The notes: generated from the letters alone by a model not told the origin. A stretch of DNA of 64,000 nucleotides from Pseudomonas alloputida (GCF_021283545.2 NZ_CP128540.1:4809501-4873500); one strand, 5' to 3'; positions 51,065 through 60,746 are shown, counted from the first letter of the stretch. Translations and numbers: made by a program.

Positions 51065-51778
51065 TCATCCAGCCTGGGCACGAATGCGGATCGCATCGTG
51101 CCGCCAATACTCGAGGTCACAGTCGATCAAGTGCCCATGCTGGTCGCTGTTGACCCGGGTAATGTGCAACCCCGGGCTGCCCGCCGACACTTTCAAGGCG
51201 CTTGCCGCCTCCACCGGCAACGCTGTCGGCAGGATCTCGAAGCACACCTGCCCGTACTCGATGCCATACACCCGCCCATAAATCTCGGTCAGTGACTGCG
51301 CCAGGTCGTGTTCGAGAATGCCTGGAAAGTACCGGGGGTTGAGGTAATGCTCGGCATACAGCACCGCCCGCCCGTCAATCCGCCGTAACCGGCAGACGCG
51401 CACCACACTGGACAACGCCGGCAGCTGCAAGCGTGCACAGATGGCCGCCGAAGCCGGCTGCAGCCTCGCCGACAGCAGTTCGGTACTGGCCACCCGCCCC
51501 TGATCGCGCACCATGGCATGGAAGTGGCTGCGCTCGATGAGGTCGTAGGTCAAGCGCTGCGGCGCAACGAACCAGCCTCGGCGCTCTTCGCGGTAAATCA
51601 AGCCTTGGGCCTCCAGCTGCACCAAGGCCTCACGCAGGGTAATGCGCGTGGTGTCGAACACCTCGCTGAGCCGCCGCTCGGCCGGCAGCTTGCCGCCCGG
51701 CGCCAGCAGGCCATGCTCGATCTGCTCCTGCAGGGCATGGCAGATGGCTGTTACCGCACGCGGGGGCGTCGACTGCAT
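51065..51778 (-). CDS. GntR family transcriptional regulator with UTRA domain
   Basis: 237 residues. N-terminal winged HTH (GGKLPAERRLSEVFDTTRIT, LREALVQLEAQGLIYREERR), then a UTRA ligand domain (~90-230). UTRA regulators sense small acids, sugars or phosphonates. It is divergent from the ABC operon at 52106, with a perfect palindrome 16 bp from its start, so it probably controls itself and that operon. Confidence 0.9.
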   Translation of the reverse strand: MQSTPPRAVTAICHALQEQIEHGLLAPGGKLPAERRLSEVFDTTRITLREALVQLEAQGLIYREERRGWFVAPQRLTYDLIERSHFHAMVRDQGRVASTELLSARLQPASAAICARLQLPALSSVVRVCRLRRIDGRAVLYAEHYLNPRYFPGILEHDLAQSLTEIYGRVYGIEYGQVCFEILPTALPVEAASALKVSAGSPGLHITRVNSDQHGHLIDCDLEYWRHDAIRIRAQAG

Positions 51779-51793
51779 CGAAAGGTTACCTAT

Positions 51794-51807
51794 CTGGACT
51801 AGTCCAG
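51794..51807. promoter_or_regulatory. Likely GntR/UTRA operator
   Basis: CTGGACTAGTCCAG is a perfect 14-bp palindrome, of the CTGG(A/T)CTAGTCCAG type bound by UTRA regulators. A weaker related site TGACCTAGACCA is at 52018-52029. Confidence 0.6.
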
Positions 51808-51969
51808 CCCCATCACAGGGCAGGTTGAGAATAGTGCAAGCCTATGCAGGGCTGATGAACATCCTGTGACAAAGCTTGGGCCAGGCACTGCCAGAAACGC
51901 GCCAAGCCAGCAGAACCGGGGCGATTACCTGGTCTACGCTGTAGCTTCAGGGCCCTTGCCGGCCCCCTC

Positions 51970-51987
51970 CCTACATCAAACTGTCAC
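51970..51987 (+). promoter_or_regulatory. Possible Pho box
   Basis: CCTACAT-CAAA-CTGTCAC: the second half is a full CTGTCAC and the 4-nt spacing is right; the first half matches 4 of 7. It lies 119 bp before the binding-protein start. Confidence 0.35.
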
Positions 51988-52105
51988 GCAAGCGGCCTAC
52001 CTTGGCTCAAGGTTTGCTGACCTAGACCAAAGGTGCCAGTCAAAGGCTTGCAACGGCTTTACCCAGAACAACGATCGCAAAGGCACCCACCCAAAGGAGC
52101 TTCGG

Positions 52106-53170
52106 ATGAAAAAGTTCTTCATGGCGTCACTGCTTGGTTCGGCCATCGCGTTGTGCACCACGGCCATGGCAGCCAGCACTGACCTCAAGGCCCTGGAAGA
52201 CGCCGCCCGCAAGGAAGGCACTGTCAACAGCGTGGGCATGCCCGACGCCTGGGCAAACTGGAAAGGCACCTGGGAAGACCTGGCCAGCAAGTACGGCCTC
52301 AAGCACAGCGACACCGACATGAGCTCGGCCCAGGAACTGGCCAAGTTCGAAGCCGAGAAGGACAACGCCAGCGCCGACATCGGTGACGTGGGTGCCGCCT
52401 TCGGCCCGATCGCGGTGACCAAGGGCGTCAGCCAGCCTTACAAGCCAAGCACCTGGGACCAGGTGCCGGAATGGGCCAAGGACAAGGACGGCCACTGGGC
52501 GCTGGCCTATACCGGCACCATCGCTTTCATCATCAACAAGGACCTGGTCAAGGAAGAGGAACGGCCGAAAACCTGGCATGACCTGGAGAAAGGCAAGTAC
52601 AAGGTCGCCATCGGTGACGTCGGCACCGCCGCCCAGGCCGCCAACGGTGTGCTGGCTGCGGCCATCGCCTACAAGGGTGACGAAAGCAACGTGGCGCCGG
52701 GCCTGCAGCTGTTCACCAAGCTGGCGCAGCAGAAGCGCCTGTCACTGGCCAACCCGACCATCCAGACCCTGGAAAAGGGCGAAGTGGAAGTTGGCGTGGT
52801 GTGGGACTTCAACGGCCTGAGCTACCGTGAACAGATCGACCCCAAGCGTTTTGAAGTGCTGATCCCCTCGGACGGCTCGGTGATTTCCGGCTATACCACG
52901 GTCATCAACAAGTACGCCAAGCACCCCAACGCGGCCAAGCTGACCCGTGAATACATCTTCAGCGACGCCGGGCAGATCAACCTGGCCAAGGGCCATGCGC
53001 GGCCGATCCGGGCCGAGCACCTGAAGCTGCCGGCGGATGTGCAGGCCAAGCTGCTGCCCAACGACCAGTACGCTGCCGCCCAGCCGATCAAGAATGCCGA
53101 AGCCTGGGAAGCCACCTCGAAGAAACTGCCGCAGATGTGGCAGGAGCAGGTGATCATCGAGATGGAGTAA
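52106..53170 (+). CDS. ABC transporter periplasmic substrate-binding protein
   Basis: 354 residues from ATG 52106 with AAAGGAG 6 bp upstream and a signal peptide (MKKFFMASLLGSAIALCTTA). It has the SBP_bac_6/iron-type fold: EDAARKEGTVNSVGMPDAWA, YTGTIAFIINKDLV, GVVWDFNGLSYREQID. This family takes Fe(III), polyamines, thiamine or 2-aminoethylphosphonate. First gene of a seven-gene uptake locus; substrate unknown, with phosphorus compounds suggested by the neighbours. Confidence 0.88.
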   Translation: MKKFFMASLLGSAIALCTTAMAASTDLKALEDAARKEGTVNSVGMPDAWANWKGTWEDLASKYGLKHSDTDMSSAQELAKFEAEKDNASADIGDVGAAFGPIAVTKGVSQPYKPSTWDQVPEWAKDKDGHWALAYTGTIAFIINKDLVKEEERPKTWHDLEKGKYKVAIGDVGTAAQAANGVLAAAIAYKGDESNVAPGLQLFTKLAQQKRLSLANPTIQTLEKGEVEVGVVWDFNGLSYREQIDPKRFEVLIPSDGSVISGYTTVINKYAKHPNAAKLTREYIFSDAGQINLAKGHARPIRAEHLKLPADVQAKLLPNDQYAAAQPIKNAEAWEATSKKLPQMWQEQVIIEME

Positions 53171-53198
53171 GGGGCTGGGCTTTGTAGTGCCTGATCCG

Positions 53199-53268
53199 GC
53201 CCTTTCGCGGGTAAACCCGCTCCTACACAGGGATACGCGATACATGTAGGAGCGGGTTTACCCGCGAA
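53199..53268. repeat. REP pair
   Basis: Facing CTTTCGCGGGTAAACCCGCT and AGCGGGTTTACCCGCGAAGG copies between the binding protein and the phosphodiesterase-like gene; likely lowers expression of the downstream genes relative to the binding protein. Confidence 0.88.
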
Positions 53269-53299
53269 GGTGCCAACGCGGTTCATGACTGGAGAAAAC

Positions 53300-54106
53300 A
53301 TGCAACACAACGTCATCCTGGTCCTGCTCGACGGCCTCAACTATCAGGTCGCCCACCATGCGATGGGCCACCTGCACGCCTACGTCGAGGCCGACCGCGC
53401 CGCGCTGTACCGCGTGGAATGCGAGCTGCCATCGCTGTCGCGGCCGCTGTACGAATGCATCCTCACCGGCGTGCCACCGATCGACAGCGGCATCGTGCAC
53501 AACAACATCAACCGCCTGTCCAACCAACGCAGCGTGTTTCACTACGCCCGCGAGGCCAACCTGGGCACTGCAGCGGCGGCTTATCACTGGATGAGCGAGC
53601 TGTACAACCGCTCGCCCTTCGACCCGCAGCGTGACCGCCACACCCACGCGCCGAAGCTGCCGATCCAGCACGGGCTGTTCTACTGGGACGACCGTTACCC
53701 CGATTCGCACCTTCTGGCCGATGGCGAGTACCTGCGCCGCCGTCACGCGCCCAACTTCCTGCTGGTGCACCCGATGAGCGTTGACGACGTGGGCCACCGC
53801 CACGGCCTGGACAGCAGCCAGTATCGCAACGCTGCGCGCAGCGTCGACATCCTGCTGGCCGACTACCTGCCCGGCTGGCTCGAAGAGGGCTACCAGGTAT
53901 TGGTCACCGCCGACCACGGCATGAACAACGACCGCTCGCACAACGGCCTGCTGGCGGAAGAACGTGAAGTGCCGCTGTTCGTCTTCGGCGATGCCTTCAG
54001 CCTGGACCCGGCCGCCAAACCGCTGCAAACCGAACTGTGCGGCACCATCTGCGAGCTGCTGGGTGCCGCGCACGACAAGACGGTTTGCCGGGAGCTGCTG
54101 AAGTGA
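53300..54106 (+). CDS. Alkaline phosphatase superfamily protein (phosphodiesterase/pyrophosphatase type)
   Basis: 268 residues from ATG 53300 with GGAG upstream. Metal-binding pattern of the superfamily: VILVLLDGLNY (Asp11), a Thr/Ser nucleophile near YECILTGVPPIDSG, HPMSVDDVGHRHG and TADHGMNNDRSHNG. No signal peptide, so cytosolic. Its stop overlaps the first permease gene, tying hydrolysis of a phosphate or phosphonate ester to the transporter. Confidence 0.87.
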   Translation: MQHNVILVLLDGLNYQVAHHAMGHLHAYVEADRAALYRVECELPSLSRPLYECILTGVPPIDSGIVHNNINRLSNQRSVFHYAREANLGTAAAAYHWMSELYNRSPFDPQRDRHTHAPKLPIQHGLFYWDDRYPDSHLLADGEYLRRRHAPNFLLVHPMSVDDVGHRHGLDSSQYRNAARSVDILLADYLPGWLEEGYQVLVTADHGMNNDRSHNGLLAEEREVPLFVFGDAFSLDPAAKPLQTELCGTICELLGAAHDKTVCRELLK

Positions 54107-54942
54107 ATGGCGGCATACGTGGCCGCTACCTGGCCCTGCTCTGCCTGCTGCCGTTCGCCGTGTTCTTCGTCATTTTCCAGGTCGCCCCGCTGGCCTGGGT
54201 GGCGATCAACAGCCTGCAATCGGAGGCCGGCTGGGGCATCGACAACTTCAGCAAGGTGTTCGCCTCCAAGTTCTACCGGCAGGCGTTGCAACGCAGCCTG
54301 GAAATCAGCTTCTGGTCGAGCGTGTTCGGCATCGTCATCGCTACCCTCGGCGCCTATTCACTGCGCCAGGTGGACTCGAAGCTGCGCGACTTCGTCAGCG
54401 CCTTCGCCAACATGACCAGCAACTTTGCCGGCGTACCGCTGGCCTTTGCCTTCATCATCCTGCTTGGCTTCAACGGCGCGCTGACGCTGCTGCTGAAGCA
54501 GGTCGGCCTGCTGGAGGACTTCAGTATCTATTCCAAAAGCGGCTTGATCCTGGTGTACACCTACTTCCAGATCCCGCTGGGCGTCTTGCTGCTGTACCCC
54601 GCCTTCGACGCTCTGCGCGAAGACTGGCGCGAGTCAGCCGCACTGCTGGGCGCCAACCACTGGCAGTTCTGGCGACACATCGGCCTGCCGGTGCTGGCCC
54701 CGGCACTGCTGGGCACCTTCGTCATCCTGCTGGCCAACGCCCTGGGCGCCTACGCCACCGTGTACGCACTGACCACCGGCAACTTCAACGTACTGCCGAT
54801 CCGCATCGCCGGCCTGGTGGCGGGTGACATCAGCCTTGATCCGAACCTGGCCAGCGCCCTGGCGATGGTGCTGGTGGGGCTGATGACGCTGGTCACGGTG
54901 GTACATCAATGGCTGCTGAAAAGGAGCTACCATGCGCGCTGA
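54103..54942 (+). CDS. ABC transporter permease 1
   Basis: 279 residues from GTG 54103, overlapping the preceding stop. About six membrane segments; EAA motif region DALREDWRESAALLGANHWQ. Of the binding-protein-dependent permease family (PotB/PhnU-like). Pairs with the next gene. Confidence 0.9.
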   Translation: MNGGIRGRYLALLCLLPFAVFFVIFQVAPLAWVAINSLQSEAGWGIDNFSKVFASKFYRQALQRSLEISFWSSVFGIVIATLGAYSLRQVDSKLRDFVSAFANMTSNFAGVPLAFAFIILLGFNGALTLLLKQVGLLEDFSIYSKSGLILVYTYFQIPLGVLLLYPAFDALREDWRESAALLGANHWQFWRHIGLPVLAPALLGTFVILLANALGAYATVYALTTGNFNVLPIRIAGLVAGDISLDPNLASALAMVLVGLMTLVTVVHQWLLKRSYHAR

Positions 54943-55726
54943 CATCCGTTCCGGCGGCTGGTACCACCGCCTCGTGGTCTACCTGCTGTTCCTGATCCTG
55001 CTGCTGCCCCTGGCCGGCACCCTCCTCTACTCGCTGGCCACCAGCTGGTCGGCGAGCCTGCTGCCCAGTGGCCTGACCCTGAAGTGGTATGCGGCGCTGT
55101 GGAGCGAGCCGCGCTTCCTCGCGGCCTTCGGCCAGTCGCTGCTGGTGTGCGTAGGCGCGCTGCTGCTGTCGGTGGTGCTGATCTTGCCACTGCTGTTCGT
55201 GGTGCATTACCACTTCCCGCGGCTCGACGCGCTGATGAACATCCTCATCCTGCTGCCATTCGCGGTCCCGCCGGTGGTGTCGTCGGTGGGGCTGCTGCAG
55301 CTGTATGGCAGCGGGCCGATGGCCATGGTCGGCACACCGTGGATCCTGATCGGCTGCTACTTCACCATCGCCCTGCCGTTCATGTACAGGGCCATCACCA
55401 ACAACCTGCAGGCCATCAACCTGCGCGACCTGATGGACGCCGCGCAGCTGCTCGGCGCCAGCACCTGGCAGGCCGCACTGCTGGTGGTGCTGCCGAACCT
55501 GCGCCAGGGCCTGATGGTGGCAGTGCTGCTGTCGTTCTCGTTCCTGTTCGGCGAATTCGTGTTTGCCAACCTGCTGGTCGGCACCCGCTACGAGACCCTG
55601 CAGGTGTACCTGAACAACATGCGCAACAGCAGCGGCCACTTCAACAGCGCGCTGGTCATCTCCTACTTCGCCTTCGTGCTGGTACTGACCTGGGTCGCCA
55701 ACCGCCTGAACAAGGACAAGACCTGA
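54932..55726 (+). CDS. ABC transporter permease 2
   Basis: 264 residues, six membrane segments, EAA motif LRDLMDAAQLLGASTWQAAL. PotC/PhnV-like. Overlaps permease 1 by 11 bp and stops 1 bp before the ATPase gene. Confidence 0.9.
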   Translation: MRADIRSGGWYHRLVVYLLFLILLLPLAGTLLYSLATSWSASLLPSGLTLKWYAALWSEPRFLAAFGQSLLVCVGALLLSVVLILPLLFVVHYHFPRLDALMNILILLPFAVPPVVSSVGLLQLYGSGPMAMVGTPWILIGCYFTIALPFMYRAITNNLQAINLRDLMDAAQLLGASTWQAALLVVLPNLRQGLMVAVLLSFSFLFGEFVFANLLVGTRYETLQVYLNNMRNSSGHFNSALVISYFAFVLVLTWVANRLNKDKT

Positions 55727-55727
55727 C

Positions 55728-56717
55728 ATGAGCTTCGTCAGCGTACAGAAACTGCAGAAAAGCTACGCCGGCAGCCCGGTGTTCGAGCGCATCGACTGCC
55801 ACATCGAACGCGGCGAATTCGTCACCCTGCTCGGCCCGTCCGGCTGCGGCAAGTCCACCCTGCTGCGCTGCATTGCCGGGCTGACCTCGGTGGACAGCGG
55901 GCAGATACTGCTCGACGGCCACGACATCGTGCCGCTAAGCCCGCAAAAGCGTGGCATCGGCATGGTGTTCCAGAGCTACGCGCTGTTCCCTAACATGACC
56001 GTGGAGCAGAATGTCGCCTTCGGCCTGCGCATGCAGAAGGTCAAGGCCGACGAAAGCCAGCTGCGGGTACGCGAGGTACTGGAGCTGGTGGAGCTGGGCA
56101 AGTTCGCCGGGCGCTACCCGCACCAGCTTTCCGGCGGCCAGTGCCAGCGCGTGGCCCTGGCACGCTCACTGGTCACCCGCCCGCGCCTGCTGCTGCTCGA
56201 CGAACCGTTGTCGGCGCTGGATGCGCGTATCCGCAAGCACCTGCGCGAGCAGATTCGTGCCATCCAGCGCGAACTGGGGCTGACCACCATCTTCGTCACT
56301 CACGATCAGGAGGAAGCGCTGACCATGTCCGACCGCATCTTCCTGATGAACCAGGGGCGCATCGTCCAGAGCGGCGATGCCGAAACCCTCTACACCGCCC
56401 CCGTGGACCTGTTTGCCGCCGGTTTCATCGGCAACTACAACCTGCTCGACGCCGACAGCGCCAGCCGCCTGCTGCAGCGCCCGGTGGCCAGCCGCCTGGC
56501 GATCCGCCCGGAGTCGATCACCCTTGGCGAGCACGGCGAGCTGGACGCCGAGGTGCGCAGCCACAGCCTGCTGGGCAACGTGATCCGCTACCGGGTACGG
56601 GTACGCGAAGTGGAGCTGGTGGTCGATGTGCTCAACCGCTCGCCGGCCGACTTGCACGCGGACGGAAAACGGGTAAGCGTGTCGATCGACCCCACTGCGC
56701 TGCGGGAAGTGGCTTAA
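55728..56717 (+). CDS. ABC transporter ATP-binding protein
   Basis: 329 residues. Walker A GPSGCGKS (36-43), Q-loop FQSYALFPNMTV, signature LSGGQCQRVALARSL, Walker B RLLLLDEPLSALD, and a C-terminal TOBE-like domain. PotA/FbpC type. Completes the transporter. Confidence 0.93.
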   Translation: MSFVSVQKLQKSYAGSPVFERIDCHIERGEFVTLLGPSGCGKSTLLRCIAGLTSVDSGQILLDGHDIVPLSPQKRGIGMVFQSYALFPNMTVEQNVAFGLRMQKVKADESQLRVREVLELVELGKFAGRYPHQLSGGQCQRVALARSLVTRPRLLLLDEPLSALDARIRKHLREQIRAIQRELGLTTIFVTHDQEEALTMSDRIFLMNQGRIVQSGDAETLYTAPVDLFAAGFIGNYNLLDADSASRLLQRPVASRLAIRPESITLGEHGELDAEVRSHSLLGNVIRYRVRVREVELVVDVLNRSPADLHADGKRVSVSIDPTALREVA

Positions 56718-56731
56718 GGAGACTCAACACA

Positions 56732-57385
56732 ATGGCACTGGCAATTTTCGATCTGGACGAAACCCTGATCCACGGCGACTGCGCATCACTGTGGAGCGAG
56801 CAGATGGCCCGGCTGGGCTGGGTCGACGGCAAGGATTTCCTGCGCCGCGACCATGAACTGATGGAAGCCTATGGCAGGGGCCACCTGCAGATGGAGGACT
56901 ACATGGCCTTCAGCCTGGAGCCGATTGCCGGGCGTACCCTGGAAGAAGTCGAGCACCTGGTGGCACCGTGGGTCGAAGAAGTGATCGAACCGATCATTTA
57001 CGGTGACGCCTGCCGCTGCATTGCCGAGCACCGCAAGCGTGGGGATCGCACCCTGATCATTTCCGCTTCGGGGACGCACCTGGTCGGGCCGATTGCCGCG
57101 AGACTGGGCGTGGATGAGTACCTGGCCATCGAGCTGGAGGCAGTGAACGGGGTGTACACCGGCAAGACCCACGGGGTGCTGACCTATCGTGAGGGCAAGA
57201 TCACGCGGTTGCTGGAATGGCTGGATCAGGAGCAGGAAAACCTGGAGGGCGCGAGTTTCTATTCCGATTCGAGGAATGACTTGCCGTTGTTGTTGAGAGT
57301 GGATCACCCGCATGTGGTGAACCCGGACGCAGTGTTGCGCGAGCATGCCGAGATCAATGGGTGGCCGACTCTGAGCTGGAGCTGA
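56732..57385 (+). CDS. HAD-IB family phosphatase-like hydrolase
   Basis: 217 residues, AAGGAG upstream. DLDETL with Asp7/Asp9, IISASGTHLVGP (motif II), and SFYSDSRNDLPLL-type motif IV; SerB/HAD-IB subclass. Last gene of the uptake operon (14 bp gap). With the phosphodiesterase-like gene it suggests stepwise release of phosphate from an imported compound. Confidence 0.9.
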   Translation: MALAIFDLDETLIHGDCASLWSEQMARLGWVDGKDFLRRDHELMEAYGRGHLQMEDYMAFSLEPIAGRTLEEVEHLVAPWVEEVIEPIIYGDACRCIAEHRKRGDRTLIISASGTHLVGPIAARLGVDEYLAIELEAVNGVYTGKTHGVLTYREGKITRLLEWLDQEQENLEGASFYSDSRNDLPLLLRVDHPHVVNPDAVLREHAEINGWPTLSWS

Positions 57386-57405
57386 AGGTTTTTATGGGCT
57401 GTGCC

Positions 57406-57437
57406 GGCCCCTTCGCGGGTAAACCCGCGAAGGGGCC
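57406..57437. repeat. Palindromic REP, also possible terminator
   Basis: GGCCCCTTCGCGGGT-AA-ACCCGCGAAGGGGCC, a perfect 15-bp inverted repeat between the convergent HAD and oxidoreductase genes. Confidence 0.8.
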
Positions 57438-57445
57438 AGCCCCGC

Positions 57446-58408
57446 TTACACCAGGCTAGGGTCGATCACCATCACCAGCTTGCCCGACACCTGGTTGGTC
57501 TCCAGCTCGGCATACGCCGCCTGGGCAAACTCCACCGGATAGGTGTCGACCAGCTGCGGCGACAACCGCCCCTCGGCGAACAGCGGCCATACTTGCTGCT
57601 GCAGTTCGCGCAACAGCTCGGCCTTGAAGCCGTCATCACGGTTGCGCAGGGTGGAACCGGTAATTTCCAGACGCTTGCCCAGCACTTGGGCCAGGTCCAG
57701 CTCGAACTTGCGTCCGCCCATCAGGCCGATGATCACCCAGCGCCCGTCACGGGCCAGCAGCTTGAGGTTCAGCTCACCGTAGCTGGCGCCCACCGGGTCG
57801 AGAATCACATCGAACGGGCCAAAACCTTCCAGCGCGTCCAGGTTCTCGTTACGTACCACACCACCCGCAGCGCCCAGCGCCTGGCAGTAGGCCAAGCGGT
57901 CCTGCGAACCGACGCTGACCCATACCGGGCTGCCGAACGCCTTGCACAGCTGGATGGCGGCCGAGCCAACGCCACTGGCGCCGGCGTGCACCAGCACCTT
58001 CTCGCCAGCCTTCACTGCACCGAGCTGGAAGATGTTCAGCCAGGCGGTGGCATACACCTCCGGCAACGCTGCCGCCTCATGCAGGCCAAGGCCTTCGGGT
58101 ACCGGCAATACGTGACGGGCATCGACCACCACTTCCTCGGCCATGGCGCCGCTGGCCAGCAGGGCGCAAACGCGGTCACCCACGCGCCAGGCGGCACCAG
58201 CCCCCACCTCTTCAACCACCCCGGAACACTCCAGCCCCATGTATGGGCTGGCACCTGGTGGTGGCGGGTACAAACCTTTCATCTGCAGCAGGTCGGCGCG
58301 GTTCAGCCCCGCAGCGGCCACGCGAATGCGCACTTGGCCCGCGTCACAGGTCGGGCGTTCGGCCTCGACCCACTCCACATGTCCGTCAACGCCTTGCAAT
58401 GCCTTCAC
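57446..58408 (-). CDS. NAD(P)H-quinone oxidoreductase (zeta-crystallin/PIG3-like)
   Basis: 320 residues of the zinc-independent MDR family: MKALQGVDGHVEWVEAERPT, GLNRADLLQMKGLYPPPPGA, MGLECSGVVEEVG and nucleotide-binding HAGASGVGSAAIQLCKAFG. Likely NADPH-dependent quinone or enal reductase. Single gene. Confidence 0.9.
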   Translation of the reverse strand: MKALQGVDGHVEWVEAERPTCDAGQVRIRVAAAGLNRADLLQMKGLYPPPPGASPYMGLECSGVVEEVGAGAAWRVGDRVCALLASGAMAEEVVVDARHVLPVPEGLGLHEAAALPEVYATAWLNIFQLGAVKAGEKVLVHAGASGVGSAAIQLCKAFGSPVWVSVGSQDRLAYCQALGAAGGVVRNENLDALEGFGPFDVILDPVGASYGELNLKLLARDGRWVIIGLMGGRKFELDLAQVLGKRLEITGSTLRNRDDGFKAELLRELQQQVWPLFAEGRLSPQLVDTYPVEFAQAAYAELETNQVSGKLVMVIDPSLV

Positions 58409-58547
58409 AGTGCCTCCATAGTTGAATCATGACTGGGCCTGAGGTCGCTTACCTCAGGCCTTTTGCAGTATTTGCCCGGCTCCATGGAACCGGCAACGGA
58501 AAAGACGGCCTACTATGCGTGATCAATTGCCTCCACGTCGAATCAGC

Positions 58548-60629
58548 ATGAAGCATTTCCTTCCAAGCACCGCACTGGCTGTGATGATCGGCCTGGGCAG
58601 CCTCACGCTCGGCGGCAATGCGGCGGCCGCCAACAAGTGGGACAGCCTGCAGCCCGACCGCGACGAGATCGTCGCCAGCCTCAACGTGGTGGAATTGCTC
58701 AAGCGCCACCACTACAGCAAGCCGCCCCTGGACGATGCCCGTTCGGTCATTATCTACGACAGCTACATCAAGCTGCTGGACCCGGCGCGCAGCTACTTCA
58801 CCGCTGCCGACATTGCCGAATTCGATAAATGGAAAACGCAATTCGACGATTTCCTCAAGAGCGGCAACCTGGACCCGGGCTTCACCATCTACAAGCGCTA
58901 CCTCGACCGCGTCAAGCAACGCCTGGACTTCGCCCTGGCCGAGCTGAACAAGGGTGTGGACAAGATTGACTTCACCACCAAGGAAACCTTGCTGATCGAC
59001 CGCAAGGACGCGCCGTGGATGAAGAACCAGGCCGAGCTCGACGACTTGTGGCGCAAACGCGTCAAAGACGAAGTGCTGCGCCAGAAGATCGCCGGCAAGG
59101 AACCCAAGCAGATCCAGGAAACCCTGATCAAGCGCTACAAGAACCAGCTCACGCGCCTGGACCAGACCCGTGCCGAGGACATCTTCCAGGCCTACATCAA
59201 CACCTTTGCCCAGTCCTACGACCCACACACCAACTACCTGTCGCCGGACAACGCCGAAAACTTCGACATCAACATGAGCCTGTCGCTCGAAGGCATTGGT
59301 GCAGTGCTGCAAAGCGACAACGACCAGGTCAAGATCGTGCGCCTGGTGCCAGCGGGCCCGGCAGCCAAGACCAAGCAGGTGGCACCGGCTGACAAGATCA
59401 TCGGCGTGGCCCAGGGCAACAAGGAGATGGTCGACGTGGTGGGCTGGCGCCTGGACGAAGTGGTCAAGCTGATCCGCGGCCCGAAAGGCTCGGTGGTGCG
59501 CCTGGAAATCATCCCGGCCAGCAATGCGCCTAGTGACCAGACCAGCAAGATTGTGTCGATCACCCGTGAAGCGGTGAAGCTTGAAGAACAGGCGGCGAAG
59601 AAGTCGGTGCTCAAGCTCAAGCAGGACGGGCGTGACTACAAGCTGGGCATCATCGAGATCCCGGCCTTCTACCTGGACTTCAAGGCCTACCGCGCTGGCG
59701 ACCCCGAGTACAAGAGCACCACGCGTGACGTGAAGAAGCTGCTCACCGAACTGCAGAAAGAGAAAGTCGACGGCGTGGTCATCGACCTGCGCAACAACGG
59801 CGGCGGCTCGCTGCAGGAAGCCACCGAGCTGACCAGCCTGTTCATCGAGAAAGGCCCGACCGTGCTGGTGCGCAACAGCGATGGCCGTGTCGACGTGCTG
59901 GAAGACGAAAACCCGGGGGCCTTCTACAAGGGCCCGCTGGCACTGCTGGTCAACCGCCTGTCGGCCTCGGCATCGGAGATCTTCGCCGGTGCCATGCAGG
60001 ACTACCACCGCGCGCTGATCATCGGTGGCCAGACCTTCGGCAAAGGCACCGTGCAGACCATCCAGCCGCTCAACCATGGCGAGCTGAAGCTGACCCTGGC
60101 CAAGTTCTACCGGGTTTCCGGGCAGAGTACCCAGCATCAGGGGGTACTGCCGGACATCGACTACCCCTCGATCATCGACACCAAGGAAATCGGCGAGAGC
60201 GCCCTGCCAGAGGCCATGCCGTGGGACACCATCCGCCCGGTGGTCAAGCCTGCGGCCGATCCGTTCAGGCCGTTCCTGGCCCAGCTCAAGGCGCAACATG
60301 AGGCGCGCAGCGACAAGGATGCCGAGTTCACCTACATCCGCGACCGCCTGGCCCTGACCCAGAAGCTGATGAACGAGAAAACCGTCAGCCTCAACGAGCA
60401 GGAACGCCGCGCACGCCACGACAGCATCGAGAGCAAGCAACTGGCGCTGGAAAACACCCGCCGCAAGGCCAAGGGTGAAGAACCGCTGAAAGAGCTGAAG
60501 AAAGAGGACGAAGACGCTCTGCCGGTCGAGGATGAAAATACCAAGCCGGAAGACGACGCTTACCTCGCGGAAACCGGTCGCATCCTGATCGACTACCTCA
60601 GTGCCAGCACCAAGGTGGCCAAGAAGTAA
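58548..60629 (+). CDS. prc: Carboxy-terminal processing (tail-specific) protease Prc
   Basis: 693 residues from ATG 58548, which begins a signal peptide (MKHFLPSTALAVMIGLGSLT); ATG 58515 is upstream. PDZ region (EGIGAVLQSDNDQVKIVRLV), S41 catalytic Ser in RLSASASEIFAGA and Lys in FGKGTVQ; C-terminal DUF3340-type domain. A periplasmic protease that in P. aeruginosa (AlgO/Prc) degrades MucA forms. Confidence 0.95.
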   Translation: MKHFLPSTALAVMIGLGSLTLGGNAAAANKWDSLQPDRDEIVASLNVVELLKRHHYSKPPLDDARSVIIYDSYIKLLDPARSYFTAADIAEFDKWKTQFDDFLKSGNLDPGFTIYKRYLDRVKQRLDFALAELNKGVDKIDFTTKETLLIDRKDAPWMKNQAELDDLWRKRVKDEVLRQKIAGKEPKQIQETLIKRYKNQLTRLDQTRAEDIFQAYINTFAQSYDPHTNYLSPDNAENFDINMSLSLEGIGAVLQSDNDQVKIVRLVPAGPAAKTKQVAPADKIIGVAQGNKEMVDVVGWRLDEVVKLIRGPKGSVVRLEIIPASNAPSDQTSKIVSITREAVKLEEQAAKKSVLKLKQDGRDYKLGIIEIPAFYLDFKAYRAGDPEYKSTTRDVKKLLTELQKEKVDGVVIDLRNNGGGSLQEATELTSLFIEKGPTVLVRNSDGRVDVLEDENPGAFYKGPLALLVNRLSASASEIFAGAMQDYHRALIIGGQTFGKGTVQTIQPLNHGELKLTLAKFYRVSGQSTQHQGVLPDIDYPSIIDTKEIGESALPEAMPWDTIRPVVKPAADPFRPFLAQLKAQHEARSDKDAEFTYIRDRLALTQKLMNEKTVSLNEQERRARHDSIESKQLALENTRRKAKGEEPLKELKKEDEDALPVEDENTKPEDDAYLAETGRILIDYLSASTKVAKK

Positions 60630-60746
60630 GGCACCTCAGCAATGATGGCAGAATAATGTGATCTGTCATCAAACAGTCATCGTGCTGTCGTGAAATATGA
60701 GGGCCGGGCATGCAGATGCCCGGCCCTTACTTTTCAGGAATCCATC

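Larger units (their letters stand above)
51779..52105. other. Control region between the regulator and the ABC operon
   Basis: 327 bp without a gene. It contains the palindrome 51794-51807, a Pho-box-like site 51970-51987 and a second imperfect site 52018-52029. An in-frame extension of the binding-protein frame passes through it but has no start support. Confidence 0.6.

Noticed and set aside
51866-52105. Extended N-terminus for the ABC binding protein from 51866
   Set aside because: The extension lacks a ribosome site, crosses the control region, and would bury the signal peptide that begins at 52106.
58449-60440. A 663-codon minus-strand frame across prc
   Set aside because: Antisense to Prc, whose domains are intact on the plus strand; composition is that of a shadow frame.
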